Positions 34,621-48,420 of a DNA stretch of 64,000 bases are shown one piece after another. The translations under genes and the position numbers were made by a program. The notes under the pieces were generated by a model. That model was not told the origin of the DNA, ran no database searches, and saw nothing but the letters and a program-made list of their open reading frames with translations. How positions within the stretch are numbered: position 1 is the first letter of the stretch; each line of letters begins with the position of its first letter. Source of the stretch: Mesocentrotus franciscanus (taxonomy: Eukaryota; Echinodermata; Echinoidea; Camarodonta; Strongylocentrotidae); contig CP137670.1 in the NCBI GenBank assembly GCA_037976565.1, positions 18,959,744 through 19,023,743 on the forward strand, read 5' to 3'.

Positions 34621-36609
34621 ATCCCCTCTTGTAACAGACCCACAACTTGAAACTTCTTTTCCATTTAATTTTCCTTCGAAGTGTCTCTGCTCCTTTGTTT
34701 CACGTCACCATAATCCAGAATTCATCAGAGTATTTGTTTTCCATCCCGCGTACACATAGACGTATATGCATATTTTCGTGTCAAAAGCCCTCACCCGAGA
34801 ATATGCTATCTGGATTCCAAATATGTTTAGTAAGCGAGCAAATTATTATATCTAGTTTATCTCATTTACCCGAATCATCCTGATTTATCATTTTTGCGAG
34901 AAGTAAAACAAACGAGTGGATAAAGACAATTTGTTATGGCATAAATTTTATTTCAATATAGAATACAATAAATAAGGTTATATTAGGGCGCCGTGCTGCC
35001 CGAATCACGACAAAATTCGGGCAGTGAGAAAAGGAGAAAAGAAGAAAGAGAATCAGATATCAGGAAGAAGATATCGATCACATTTCTTTTCATGTTGTAT
35101 TTCCTAATCTATCTAAAAACTGTCTTATAAGTAGATTTGTATTTCTTATTATCATCTTTCTTCATCCAGATAATACAAACATACCCCACCTCACATGCAT
35201 ACACCTGTTTTTCCTTTTATTACATACCTTCGATGTGAAGTCAGAAAGAAAGTTGATCATCTAGATGCTCCTTTTGTAATTGATACTGTTTGAAAAAGAA
35301 CAATCCATCAAACCTCTTGTAATATGTGTATTAGGTTCTAATCAAGATGGCGTTTAGTTATGTGCCATCGCACGTCAAAGTGATGCTCACTTGGCACACA
35401 TTATTGGGCATTCTTCACTCATGCATGCATACAGTGCATGAATATGGCAAGCAGAGAAACAAAGTTATTGTCCCCCAAACACTAAATGCAGGAGCGTTGG
35501 CAAGAGATGTGCTCCGTTGTTCTTTGTGAATAGATTAATATGAATATGAATCGTATCTGTCTAAGATCAAATGAATGCAATCACATTTATTGTGATGTCA
35601 ATAGAGGCGTTACGAGGGGGTATGCTAATATCCACCCCAAAACAAAAAAAATGTTTTGCTAGGAAGAACTATAAGATGTCAATAACCAGCTATAGTTAAA
35701 TACAGTTCTTCAGAGTTATATAACGGTCTCATGACTTTTTTATCACTATTCTATCCTAGGTAGAAGGAATAACGTCATTAGATCAATGTTTTCATAAGGG
35801 TAAGAAAGATCATTAAACTCTACAATTCTAGATTATGTATTCTTCCATGCTGAAGACAAAGTGAGTGGAGGAAACCGTGGCTCGTGCAAGACCTTCGCTG
35901 TTGCACAGAAGTAGCAGACCAGTTGAAGTATAAATTTAAAAAAGTACAGTATCTGTTTGATTCGGCTTAACACGAGTGTTACTCTTTCTTTCACTACAGT
36001 TGTGTATAGTGTTCGTATCTGATTTCATATCTTGCACTAGTTCAAGTTCAAGTTCAAGTTTTTGTTGCCTTTCTTCCAACATGAATTTAATACAATTTAA
36101 CAAATTTATAACATGTAGTGTGTATAAAAGGAACACTTATAAGGAAAAAAGTTCATATAATGCATTTAAGTGAAAAAAAAAAAAAAAGACGAGGAGACCT
36201 TAATAAAAGCTTAGCTTCTTAATAGAGGTCAAGTCCCTCGTAACAATATCATATAGACAAGAAAAACAAACATTCTGGTTATATAGTAGATTAATACAAT
36301 AAATGTTCGTCAAAGGCGCTTAAGTACTAAAACAAATAACAGTATATTAAAACTATAACCATATGATTATAAACATGGTTTAACTAAGTAATAAAAAGGG
36401 TAGGGAGAAGAGACTATGTACAAAAGGGGGCGATAATAGTGATAATAACGTGGGAGATATATATGTAGAGAGGGGGGGAGAGAGAGAGAGAGAGAGGGAA
36501 AACAGTTTTTCACTGTAAGCTGAAAGCTAGCTACAGGCGAGAAAAGGAAAGAAAAAGGAAAATGTAAGTCGGCAGTTGCTATACAGTAGTAAATTGAGGA
36601 ATAGATTAA

Positions 36610-37382
36610 AGCCCAAGTCCACTCTCAAAATAACTCACTTTCAATAAAAGCAGAAAAATCAGACAAACCAATCAAATAAAGTTTGAGCAAAATCGGATAA
36701 CTGATAAGAAAGTTATGAATTTTTGAAAAAGTATGAAAAACTATGGAACAATGGAAATCACTACAAAAATTGCCAATTTGGTTATCAGTTTGTGACGTCA
36801 TGTCCTCACTATTTATCATATGGTTCATATAGTTTAATCCCATTAATTTCCATTTTTATCCCCTAAAACTTTATTTCCCCATGCCTTTGCCCAGGTTATA
36901 TGATTTGTATCATATTGCGTGCATGAAATTTCACAAAATTTGTAATGAACTTTGAAGAATTTATTCTATTTTCTGAATATTGCATATTCATAATTATTGA
37001 TTTTTATATAAATAGTTTATCAAAATTCACATTTTTCATGATTTAACTGGAAAAAAATTACTCTATATTAGTGCATCTACACAAAAACATATTACTATCA
37101 ATCTAACTTGGATACTGGTGTGAAGAAATAAGATTCTTAGGGAGAAAATTGGAAATTTATGTTATCAATATAAAGGAAATAATTAGTGGATAGTAAGGAC
37201 ATGACGTCACAGACTCATGATTGAGTTGCCAATTTGTCTAGTGATTTTCAAAGTTATTCATGTCATTACAAATTCATAACTTTCTTATCAGTTATCCGAT
37301 TTTGCTCAAACTTGTTTTGATTGGTTAGTCTGATTTCTCTGCTTCTATTGAAAGTAAGTTATTTTTGGAGTGGACTTGGGCT
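36610..37382. mobile_element. Non-autonomous long-TIR element with TTAA duplication, copy 2
   Basis: Counterpart of 494-1,262, 773 bases, with TTAA at 36,606-36,609 and 37,383-37,386 and the same AGCCCAAGTCCACTC ends. Only a handful of base changes and one-base indels separate the two. Confidence 0.85.
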
Positions 37383-37433
37383 TTAAGTTCAAATATAAAT
37401 CACGGCAGCATCACAATTTGGAGCATAGAATCA

Positions 37434-38820
37434 TTAAGAATCAACAAAATAATTATTCAATAAGTGTACCTTCAGTTTACGTTTGAAGACAGATATACTG
37501 ACAGAATGGCTAATGCTTGGGTCAAGAGAGTTCCAAAACCTTGGTCCAGTGCAAACTAAAGTGTTGAGAGTAAACTTTGTCCTTGCATGGGGTAAGTGGA
37601 ATGCAGAGGCACCTCTTGTGGCATAATTGTGAATTTGATTGTTTTTCTTTAAAATCTTGGCTAATGCCAGTGGCAGTACACCTGAGTTGAGATCATACAT
37701 TAAGGAACTCAATTGCATATAATAAATATATTCTACCTTTAAAGTTCTATGATGATAAAAAAGAGGATTTGTATGAGCACGAAAGTCAGCATTACAGATT
37801 GTTCTTATTACCCTCTTTTGAGCCACGAATAGTTTATCTAATTGTGTTATTAGAGATTTGCTCCAAGTAAGCACACCATAATTAATATAAGGTAGAATTA
37901 AAGTTGAATACAAGATAAGTAATGTGCTTTGAGGAAGAGTAGACTTTAACCTACGAATTACACCAGTATTCCTTGACAATATTTTGCATAGATTATTTAT
38001 ATGAGTTTTCCACTTCAATTGTTCATCGATAAGGAGACCTAGAAATTTAGTTGACGCTACCCTGTCTACCAGAACACCGTTGATAATAATGTCACCGGGG
38101 AACATCTTGAGCGAATTGCTATATATATAATATAATTTTTTGTGGTAAGATTTAGAGACAGTTTATTAGCATGAATCCATGCAGTAATATTGCGCAACTG
38201 TGAGTTAACTGTTTGCAAAAGGACTTGTGCATGTTTGTGTTTAAAAAATATGCTGGAATCATCTGCAAACAAAATAAAGGATAATACATCAGAAGAATAT
38301 TGAAAATCATTTATATAAAGGATAAATAAAAGGGACCAAGAAGAGATCCCTGCGTGACTCCACAGCTGACATTTTGTAACTCTGAAACAAAACCATTAAT
38401 GGATACGAATTGCTGTCTGTCAGCTAAATAGCTCCTGAAACAATCCAGGGCAGCACCCCTGACCCCGTAATGGGATGATTTACATAACAAAATGTTATGA
38501 TTTACTCTATCAAATGCCTTAGAGTAATCCAGGAATATTCCAAGTGTGTGCATGTGCTTGTTCATAGCGTTAGAAACTTTATTGATAAAGTGCAGTATAG
38601 CATGGGCGGTAGTATGTTTATCACGGATTCCAAATTGAAAGTTGGATTTTGTTTTACTTGTATTGAGAAACTTTACAGTTCTCACGTAGATAAGTTTTTC
38701 AGGAATTTTAGAGAAAGATGTTAATAGGGAAATGGGTCGGTAGTTCGTCAATAGTTTTGGGCCACCCTTCCTAAAAATGGGACAACCTTTGCAACTTTCA
38801 TATTCCTGGGTACAATGCCA
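37434..38820 (-). pseudogene. Reverse transcriptase fragment of LINE copy 2, several frameshifts
   Basis: Three minus-strand pieces. 38,751-38,311 covers NYRPIS to GVTQGSLLGP and then shifts, where copy 1 has one more G. 38,272-38,110 has FADDSS and the following helix. 38,105-37,434 is the thumb, beginning MFPGDIIINGVLV. Upstream, 38,757-38,820 still encodes a remnant of the fingers, including a KVAKVVP-like strand, lost from copy 1, itself out of frame near 38,778. A conserved Trp of copy 1 (ALDWFRSYL) is Cys here. Not functional. Confidence 0.85.
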
Positions 38821-40367
38821 TTTGTCATTACAGATTAAAAATATGCACTAATAGTGTTCCTTGAATATTTTATTTCAAGTTGTTTCAAGTTGTTCATACC
38901 AATGAGGCTGGAAAAACAAGATTCTTATTATAACAAATATTTAGAATTACATTTATGAACAATTAGCTGAATGGCATGTACCCTAAATGCATGTTGCGCC
39001 CCTCCCCCTCTCTTATTTTTTTTTTCCATTTCACCGGTGCCCCCTCATTGGCTGGACCTATACTACAACTCTGTATTCAAATATCTGAACAATTTTTCAA
39101 TATGATTATCTGTTATTAGATGTCTATCCCTCTTTCTCTCTCTCTCTTCCTCTCTCTCTCTCCTTCTCAGTCCCTGTTGTGTCTATTAATTCCTTTGTTT
39201 CCCACTCTCTTTCTCTATCTTTCTCTCTCTTCCCTTCTATCTCCCACTCCTTGTGGTCCATCTTATCCATCTAATTTTCCTTCCGAGTTTCTCTGTTTCT
39301 TCGTTTCACGTCACCATAATCCAAAATTCAGCAGAGTATTAGTTTTCCATCCTTTATACACATAGACGTATTGGCACATTTTCGTGTGAAAGCCTCTCAT
39401 ACGAAAATATACTATCTGGACTCCAAATATTGTGAACAATCGAGCAAAACATTATATTCAGCCATCTCGTTACCAGGAATGTCCTGATTTATCAATTTTG
39501 CGAGAAGTAAAGCGAACGAGTGGAAATATATATTATATTCAGGCGCTATGCTGCCCGAATTGTGACCCAATTCGGGCAGTGAGAAATAGAGAAAGGAAGA
39601 CAGAGATAGAAAAAAGAAGAAGAATATATCGAATACATTTCGTTTCATGCTGTATGCCCTAATCTATATGAAAACTGTCATATAAGTGGATATTTACTTT
39701 GTATTCTCATGTTCTTCAAGATTAGACATACATACCCCATCCCACATGCGTACAGCTGCTTCTCCTTTTATTGCATAATTACCTATTTTTCATCCACTTC
39801 CTTCTATAACACCAACCTTGTTCACAGCCAAATGACCTATAAACAATGTACAGCTCACCTTAATTACCAGTTTCTTGCGATGTTAACCTTCGTGAAGTCA
39901 GAAAGAAAGTTGATCATCAAGAGGACAATTTATGCAAACTCTTGTAATATGTTTATTAGGTGCAAATCAAGATGGCGTTTAGTTGTATCATATGTCATCC
40001 CACGTCAAACTGATGGTCACTTGGCACACATTTGCAAAGAAATCCATGGGTATTTTTCACTCATGCACGAATACAGTGCATGAATTTAGCAAGTAGAGAG
40101 AACGCAAAAATTGTCCCCAAACACACAATGTAGGAGGCAACAATGTGCTCCGTTGCTCTTTGTGAATAGATTAATATGAATATGAATAACACCAGTTTAA
40201 CATCAGATGAATTCATTTTCAGTCCTTGTGATCTGAATGGAGGCCTTACAGAGGGCAATTTGCTCATCCACCCCCAATTTATTTTATTTTGTTTGCTAGG
40301 AAGATCTATACGATGCAGGTAACCAGCTGTGGTTCTTCAGAGTTTATTCTCGCCCGCATGTATTGTA

Positions 40368-40972
40368 AGCCCCCTTCACACCAAACTAGTTCTCACTACG
40401 TTCTGGAACCGTCCCAGAAAATCGTAAAACGGGTTGTGGTCTGGGTAGAAGGTGTAAATAATGTCTATAACACGATCCTAGTTCGTTCATAAAGAGTCCT
40501 CAATACGTCCATCTCGTCTGTACCCTGTCCACAGTCAGTTCACATCAAGTTCAGATCGGATAAATTTGCCATTTCAAGGCAGTCCAAGCCCGTCCATAGT
40601 CAGTTTAAACCCGTTATTAACTAGTTCTACCTCGTTCCCAATACGTCCAAACCATACTAACTAGTTTGCAACGTTGTAACACGTTCCTAGTAGGATCGAA
40701 GTACGGCAATTCCGTTCATAGTACGGCAATCAGTACGTCCTCCTCGTTTTAAGTACGTTGTCACTCCGTGTAATTGCTGGACGGGAACATTTTTGAACAG
40801 GCTCAAAGTTCTAGAGCACTCTCCCGTACTAGCCAGTCCGAGCCAGTCCATGAAGTTCTTAAACAGATCGTAAACAGTTGCTACTACGTTCAGCTCCGTT
40901 CGCAACCAGTGTGAGCCCGTTTGGCAACATTTTCCAGAACGTAGTGAGAACTAGTTCGGTGTGGTGGGGGCT
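40368..40972. mobile_element. MITE-like AGCCCCC element, copy 2
   Basis: Counterpart of 4,157-4,772, with the same ~40-base inverted ends. It is 11 bases shorter because one internal CGTTCGTAGTACG-type motif is missing near 40,733, a change that fits slippage between its short internal repeats. Confidence 0.8.
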
Positions 40973-41020
40973 GTTTGTATCAACAGGGCACTCTTACTCG
41001 TAAGTGTTTTGCCCTAACCT

Positions 41021-43778
41021 CAGTAGCGTACCTACGAGGGGGCAGTGGGGGCAGTCTGCCCCCCCCCCTTGACGAGTGACAAGCAAGCAAAAGGGAAAGG
41101 AAAGGAAAGGAAAGGAAAGGAAAGTTAGAAGTGGACACAGGGCACTCGCTTATCCCTTTATAGGCCAAGGCCCCGCGGTTCAGCTAGCCATGCTCCGAGA
41201 TTTGGGTCGTTTTCAGGTCAGAACTAGCACTAATTCGTGTTTTAGGCCTAAGATTAAAACAAAATGCCGATGGTCGCTTTACACTAGGGCGTACAAGTTA
41301 CAACGTTGAAAAGTATGTCAGGACTCAGTTAGCTTCAGGTCCATCTGTCAAATCATCATGCCGTTACACAATGTACAGGGCCCGCGCTACGGCGGGGCTG
41401 GGGAAGCCGCCCCTTTTTGAAAAAGTATGTTAAAGAAAAATAGAAAGAAACCAACCAAGAGCAAGGCCCCGGCAAAAAAAAAAATCCTGAAAAATGCGAC
41501 ACCACATTAAAGCGCGAAAAAATAGCAAATGCGAGAAGTAAAAACACGGAGGCATCGTCAAGCATGTCCTCAAAGCTTCCGAGTTCGGCAGTTCGCGGAT
41601 TCTTGAAATCATTCCTTAAAAGCCTAATTCGTTCAGAAAATTACACAATTTTATTGTCAGAATCTGGGTAAAAACACTCCATTCAGTTGTACAGGTGCAT
41701 AAAAGACGAACTGTCAGTCAAAAATTTTCCTTTTCAATCTGCGCATAATTATATGCAAATTATACCGAACAAAATCAGTCTCATGCACATCGTTTTAGTG
41801 TCACAGATGAGTCGTTAGTTTACTGTTACACTATATGGACAGATTGGATAGATGTGTAAATCATTAAAATTATAATCAGTGTACGATGCGAAAACGTTTC
41901 ATCTCCAGCTTCCGGAAATAATAATAATATTGCGCTTTTGTATGGCGCTTAATACATCTACGATGTCTCTATATAAGCGCTTTACAGATATACTAACCTG
42001 GGGAATTTTTTTGTGGCCTGCGGGACGCAATTACTCACCGCTTTTGCATAATTTGTGCGTGAGATTTGATTTTTTTTTCTCTATTAAGTGCCCCTTTTTC
42101 TTAAATCTCCAATGAGTGCCCTTATTCATATTTGAGAGGTGCCCCCTTTAACTCTGTAATAAGTGCCCCTTTTCATCTCTGATAGTTGCCCCTTTTATTT
42201 TGACACGGGTGCCCCTTGATGTAATCAAATTGATTAATATACCATTACCAGTCTTTTTTGTTGTAAAAGATTATATGTTTTTGTGTTTTCATGTTGTGGT
42301 TTTGAATAAAATGAACTTGAACTTGTACTTATCCTTTCTAATTAGTACCATTTTCCTTCTGATAATTGCAATTTTTCCGTTATCATAAGTGCCCCTTATA
42401 AGGTGTAAGGATTTTCACCTCTGGTAATTCCCCTTTTTACTTTGACATGTGCTCTTTTTCTTTTCTAGTTAGTGTCCTTTTCCCTTTGGATATGTGCCCC
42501 CTTTTCCTTTCCCCATAAAAAAGTGCTCCTAATTTAAAGCGATTAAGAGCAATTTTTTTTCTTTAATTTCACCCAAATCTGGCTCTCCACGCTCGCTCGT
42601 ATTCAATATTGATATAATTATGTTTCTTATTAAAGATCTTTTCAGTCTTTCATGATTAGATTGTGCTTAAAACCCCATCAGAATTGTTTTTTCCTTTTAT
42701 AAGATGTAATTTTTTTTTGCACTGCGACCTCACAAATCTCTGATAGTTCGCTCGCAAATAAATATTCTAACTATCACAACCAACTGCTGTACCAAAGTAC
42801 ATGTATGATGCTTAAACAGTATCTTGGACCATGTAAAGAGAGAAACAAACATTGAAATCATCCCTGATAATATACTGACAATGTAGGGGTAAATACCAAT
42901 GTCAAAAAAGTTGTATATTTTCGCTTTGAGGTTTCCCTTTATAGGTGCCCCCTTTTCCCGGAAAGCGCCCTTTATGGTTGGTGCTCCCCCCCCACTATGA
43001 ATGACGCTCCGCCACCCCTGGCCTGCTAAAACCTCTGAATTTCGGGGTCTCCGCCCCTGGACCCCACGCCAATTTACACTCCGCTCGCTTCGCTCGTTAC
43101 GCTCTACCTGATCATAAATACTTTAGCCCCACTTTGAAAAAACGTTCCCCGGGCCTGATGTAAGGTGTTTGAAGCTGAAGCCCGACGCAAGTGATTGCTG
43201 TCTGCCCATCCCAACTGCTGTCCTAGTCTTGTACTGACTGGTTTTGACAAGCAAGTGATACCTGAGATACTAGGAAACTATACACCAAATCGCACGAATT
43301 GAGTTTGAAAATTCGATTTTCTTCAGCTTCTCAGGGGCACATCCCCTGTCCGTGCAAGCGCGGAACGCCGCTAAATATTTTCTTACGAATCAGGCCCCGA
43401 AACAAATGCAAATCAATACAATTCAATTCAATGTCAAATACACTTTGTTAACATCTCCAAATATGCAGAATTGGGAACATAATATGTCAATAGCTTCTTC
43501 AAAGAGGAATAATAGAAGTACGTTAATAGAAACATTGTCATTACCAGTTATAAGTTTAATAACTACTGATTTTGTCAAAATTCAATACATTTAACTTTTT
43601 TTAATGATAATTTTTTCTTTTAAATCAAAGATATGAAGTCGCCCGATCGCACATATTAATATCGACAAGATCCCTACTGTGTTATTGAGACAACCCCTAG
43701 TCCCCCTTCACCCCCTTCCACCCCCCCTTGCTCGTCCAAATCGCTTGCCCCTGACGATGTATGCCAGGTACGCCACTG
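41021..43778. mobile_element. hAT-like non-autonomous transposon, copy 2
   Basis: Counterpart of 4,821-7,583, flanked by CCTAACCT at 41,013-41,020 and 43,779-43,786. Differences from copy 1 are concentrated in homopolymer runs (C runs near 41,060, 42,990 and 43,395), as expected from sequencing or slippage. Confidence 0.85.
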
Positions 43779-44430
43779 CCTAACCTGTATTTTTTTCAGG
43801 GATGCCTGCATACATCTATCGTCCAGGCCTTTGGGTAATGCGTATTCGTTTTCGTATGCGTTCACAGAACCCAAACCATGAGGTGGTGTAGCAATATTGT
43901 ACAGTCAATGAAATGAACGGAGTACTTATGCGCAAACCAGCAGGTACACCATTTTTTTTCCTTTTCAGCCCAAAATCCTTCATACTAATGATTACCTATA
44001 GATGCAAAGAAATAAAAAAATCAAACGTATAAGGGGAAGCGTTTGTAGATCAATGTTTTTAAAAGGGTAAGATAGATCATGAAACTCTAACAACTTAGGA
44101 TCACGTGTTATTCCATGCTAAAGACAAAGGAAAGAGACACAATTCCCTCTGTCTACTGTTTCTCTCTCTTCCCCCTCTCTCCATCTCTCTATTTTCACCC
44201 TCTCCCTCTCTTTTCTCCTTTTCTCGCTTTCTGTCTCTCTCAATTCTATCTTTCTTTCTCTTGTTCTCTATCTCTGTCCCTCTCCCTTTATCTCTTTCTT
44301 TCTCTTTCTCTCTCTATATTAATCCCTTTCTCTTCCTCTCTCTTTTCTCCTCTTTGACTCTGCAGTTTGCCACTTCTTTTCCGCTATCAACTGTCGAAAC
44401 ACCAATTCCCTCTAAAAATATTGTAACAAA

Positions 44431-46430
44431 CACATAATTTCTAACTTCTTTTCAATCGAATTTTTCTTCCGATTGACTCTAACATTGAAATCTGCAATGA
44501 AACGCTACAGTGACAATCATTTATATTTTTTAGACTTTCTTCAAGCATAAAGCCAATTTCTAATAGAAAAAAAGATTTGTATAACCAATGGAAAATTTCC
44601 TGATAACGTCACCATACAAAGAATATATTCAAGATTTGTATCTTCTGAATTTGGTAATGTAAAAATGATTAATGTAATTTCCAATATACAAGAATGATAT
44701 GGCAATGTATGAATATGAACATATGTTCACAAAATACGTTGTACACGGAAATGTTAGCTTACTGTAATCTGGGAAAAGATTGAGAGTGCCTCTTCATAAT
44801 TAGCTTCTAGCAAACTGCCTATGGATGTCCATGGTTATCAACAGTAATCGGTAAAGAGTAATGAAGTGCGAACGCCATATTCGCTAGTAGTCCCGGTTAT
44901 ATAACAACTGAACCCGCCCATGAGGTTCACCGTGTAATCATTCTAGCAACGGGCTGGAACAGGGCAAATTCATGACATTGTTTAGCACATATTGTTTTGG
45001 AACCAGCATCTTTGACAACTTAGCAAGTATGACGTCATACTTTGTTACTCTATGCTGCAGCTATTTTCATGACTGTGTAATATAAATGGTCTCCTGATAG
45101 ATAATACAACTGTGTAACTTATTTCATTGGTTTAGCATTTTCATTTTTATTCATCTTCCACAAACCAAAAATAACAACCAAGCAAAATTAACAAACAAGA
45201 AATAAACTCAGGCAACAATACAAGAATAAAAGAAGAATACCCTTCCCCGAAAAAGAAATGCAAGAAACAAACATACAAAACATCTTTAACATTTCAATTG
45301 GCAAAGAAGATTAGATATTGCGAGTAGTTGTGTGTGTGTGAGAGATGGAAACAACAAATACAACTTATGTTATAGCATATCTTCCATCATCCTACACAAC
45401 AAAGATTAACATATCTCATATAATAATTAACAATCAACAAAGTCAAATCTTACACATACTGTGCGTTATGCTGCTATGTACATTTCAGGAGCATATTTGT
45501 AATTGAATTATTCTTGATACATGTTGATAACATACCCTCGATATACAAAGCATTGTAAGCCATTATCATCCTCATGATCTTGCAGCATTGTAACATTATT
45601 TGTTGTAATACTTGTTTAATTGATACATGAATGTAGCAACATGCCTCAAGGCAAATATAAAAATCAACCATTTAAATGTTACAAGTAATCAGTAAAGTCT
45701 ACATGTGGTGATTGTACGGAATGACAATCTGTGCAGCTTACACGTATCAAATTCTACTATCTGTTCTATCAAACTATATCACAGATTGATATATCGCATG
45801 GGAAAGTTATACAATTAAAAGTGTTTAATATTACGAATGCACGGTGTCATGTAATTATGCTCTTATAAATGAGCGTGTATAGTGTACATGTTGTGATTTA
45901 TTTGTGTAATACTTGTTTGATAGATACATGTATGCACCAACGTATATCAAAGCAAAGAAAAGAAAAAAATCAACCATTTAAATGTTACAAGTAATCACTA
46001 TAATCTACATGTGGTGATTGTGAGCGATGACAAACTGTGCAGCTTACATGTATAGTATAATTCTACTATCTGTTCTGTCAAAATACATATCAAAAATTGA
46101 TATTTCCCATAGCAACAATATGACATCAGCAGGTTGAATCCTGAAAATGCCGGGTATTATGTAGCAATGTAAATATCATGAGCATACTTTTTAAACTACT
46201 ATTCATTATATACTCGTTGGATACATATATATCAACATGCCACATACCACATCGAAAAAATCAACAAATTTTATTTTACAGTTACTTAGTATAATTCAGA
46301 TATATACAGGTTGTGAGTGTGGTGGATAATAACACTGAGTAACTTCTTTCATTATTTTAACATCTATTTTATCAAACTAGATAAGGAGACTATACAACCT
46401 AATTATTGTTCTATCAAATATACTGGTTGG

Positions 46431-46470
<40 letters not shown>

Positions 46471-48420
46471 ACATGTCATAAAGCCATTAAAAAAAAAAGA
46501 ATTGAATCATACAAATGCTCAGTATAACGCTGTATCTGTCCTATCAAACAACATATCACAGTGTTGAATCTTAAAAATACTGGGATTTTCTGCAATTAAT
46601 ATATCATGAGCATAATTGCAACTTAAATACTTTCTTGATATATAATGAGACTTTGCCATATTTGGTTGTTATATTATTCATTCCATCGAATATACTTTTG
46701 AATATATGAAAATATTAAAATGTCTCAAACCAAAATTCAAACTCAACAAATTAAATCTTTAAAAAACTCGGTATTATACAGCTATTTACATGTTTTGAGT
46801 GAGTTAGATAACAAGACTGCTACTTTTTTCAATATTATAGCATTAAATTTGTCTTGGCAAAAAATTACACATCAAAGGTTTGAATGTTTCATAATGAGCA
46901 AAATAATACAATCAGCAGTGTTGAATCTTATTAAATACTGGGTATTATGTTGGTATGTACATATCACGAGCATAGTTGTTATGTAAGTAATTTGTGATAG
47001 ATAACGAGACTTTGCAACCTATCTCATTTTTGTATTTTTAATTAGTCATTCCATAAAATGTACTTGTTGAATTCATATACGAACATATGTCATAGCAAAA
47101 TTACAAAATATCTTGAACAAATCGAATGTTGCAGAAATATAGTATTGTGCAGCTATTTAATGTTGTGAATGCGTTAGATGACAAAACTCTGCAACTTATT
47201 TCATTATTTTAGCATCGCTGTCATGAAACTACACATACATAACAATGAGTCTCATACAAACATTGTACATTTTTAATCTTACAAATACTGGGTATTATGC
47301 AGCTATATACATGTCAAAATGTTCGAGCATATTTGTTATGCATATTCTTGCATGATATATTACAATGCCATGCTATATAAAGCATATTATTTTACAGGGT
47401 TTGTTAAAGATATTGACGAGACAAAAGGCGTATCATTATTTTTTCTCAGTATTAGGATTGGTAGGAAATGTTCTTTGCCTGCCACCCCCACAAGCGTCAA
47501 AAAAGGTTTATCTTGTTTACGCATGACTATACAACACATTTAATATGATTTCTCTAGCTGAAAAACGATTAATACATATGAAACTTTCAAACGAATATGC
47601 TCATACATGTACTTAGTGTAATGCAGCTATGTACATGTACCTATAGATGAGCGTGTATAGTGTACATGTTGTGTATTTTGAGCCATAAGGTCAGTAACTT
47701 AGTACATGCTCAGAGTTTAGTCCCTTCTGGCTCTAAACGGCTGATGTACAAGTAGTCTCTTAACAAAGGGGTAAATTGTTGAAGGATATGTTTAATAAAA
47801 GTACACGTACATCTCTTAATAGCAAAAGAAAAAAAGAAAAAGAATACAAATTAAATCTTACAAATACTCTTTATAATGTAGCTATTTACATGCATATGTT
47901 ATATGTATGAGCATGTGTGATGTGAATATAATCTTGATAGATAGGAAGACTGCAACTAAAAAAATGGATAACGTTTATGTTATCTCCATTCTCAGTTGAT
48001 AGGTGAAAGATCATAATACATAATGACGAAGAAGACTAAAAGATGGAGAGGGACTGATAAAGAATTAAAAATGGATATCCTGTTTGGACTGCCCTTACCA
48101 GCACGCTTGAGAGAGAGAGAGAGAGAGAAATACATTTTTTTTTTCTCAAACGACCTAGATCAACATGTAACTGAGGAAAATAAAAATGTCTAAATTTGAA
48201 TCTTCTTTAATCTTTGTATATTTTATGTACGAATGAACATATGCTATGAGCTTATGTAATGTGAATAGTCTCTTGACAGACAAGGAATTTTTTCTCCTAA
48301 AGTCACTATGATTTGAATGCCATTATTGCAGCTTTGTATTCTAGTATTTATTGCACAGACTTGGCTTGTACCTGGTTATGGTTATTGTTATTGTACTTAT
48401 GCAAATTCATGTATTGCTAT
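44431..48420 (+). repeat. Block A2 copy of the flank and decayed tandem array
   Basis: Equivalent of 8,231-12,231, including the (AT)n run at about 46,435-46,468. No gene seen. Confidence 0.75.

Larger units (their letters stand above)
30049..36040 (+). repeat. Tandem array of ~2.1 kb repeat units (two full units and one partial)
   Basis: A partial unit (30,049-31,251) is followed by units opening at TAGCTGAATGGCATGTACCC 31,252 and 33,348 (spacing 2,096). Each carries a CT tract, 'gtttcacgtcaccataatcc', the CTGCCCGAAT hairpin, 'gatgctcacttggcac', 'gtgctccgttgctctttg', 'atctcggtcacatgac', 'ccatgctgaagacaaag' and 'tagtgttcctcgagcattt'. The last unit is interrupted at its 'cttgcactag' by the LINE at 36,041. 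Units differ by several percent. No gene seen; frames are short or low-complexity. Confidence 0.75.
36041..38843 (-). mobile_element. Non-LTR retrotransposon (LINE), 2.8 kb, 5'-truncated, copy 2, with target duplication
   Basis: The 3' end (plus-strand left side) is a TTCAAG repeat tail at 36,041-36,060. Flanks carry TGCACTA: 'cttgcactag' at 36,031-36,040 and 'atgcacta' ending at 38,850. In undisturbed units the site is 'cttgcactagtgttc', so the insertion point is precise. It contains a nested TTAA element (36,610-37,382) and broken RT frames. A simple microsatellite tail instead of poly(A) is typical of CR1/L2-like LINEs. Confidence 0.85.
38844..44430 (+). repeat. Block A2 copy of the interrupted ~2.1 kb unit
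   Basis: Equivalent of 2,621-8,230: unit start at 38,964, CT tract at 39,125-39,250, hairpin near 39,553, the two transposons below, and a second CT tract at 44,160-44,355. The stretch upstream of the hairpin is about 60 bases shorter than in A1. No gene seen. Confidence 0.8.
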
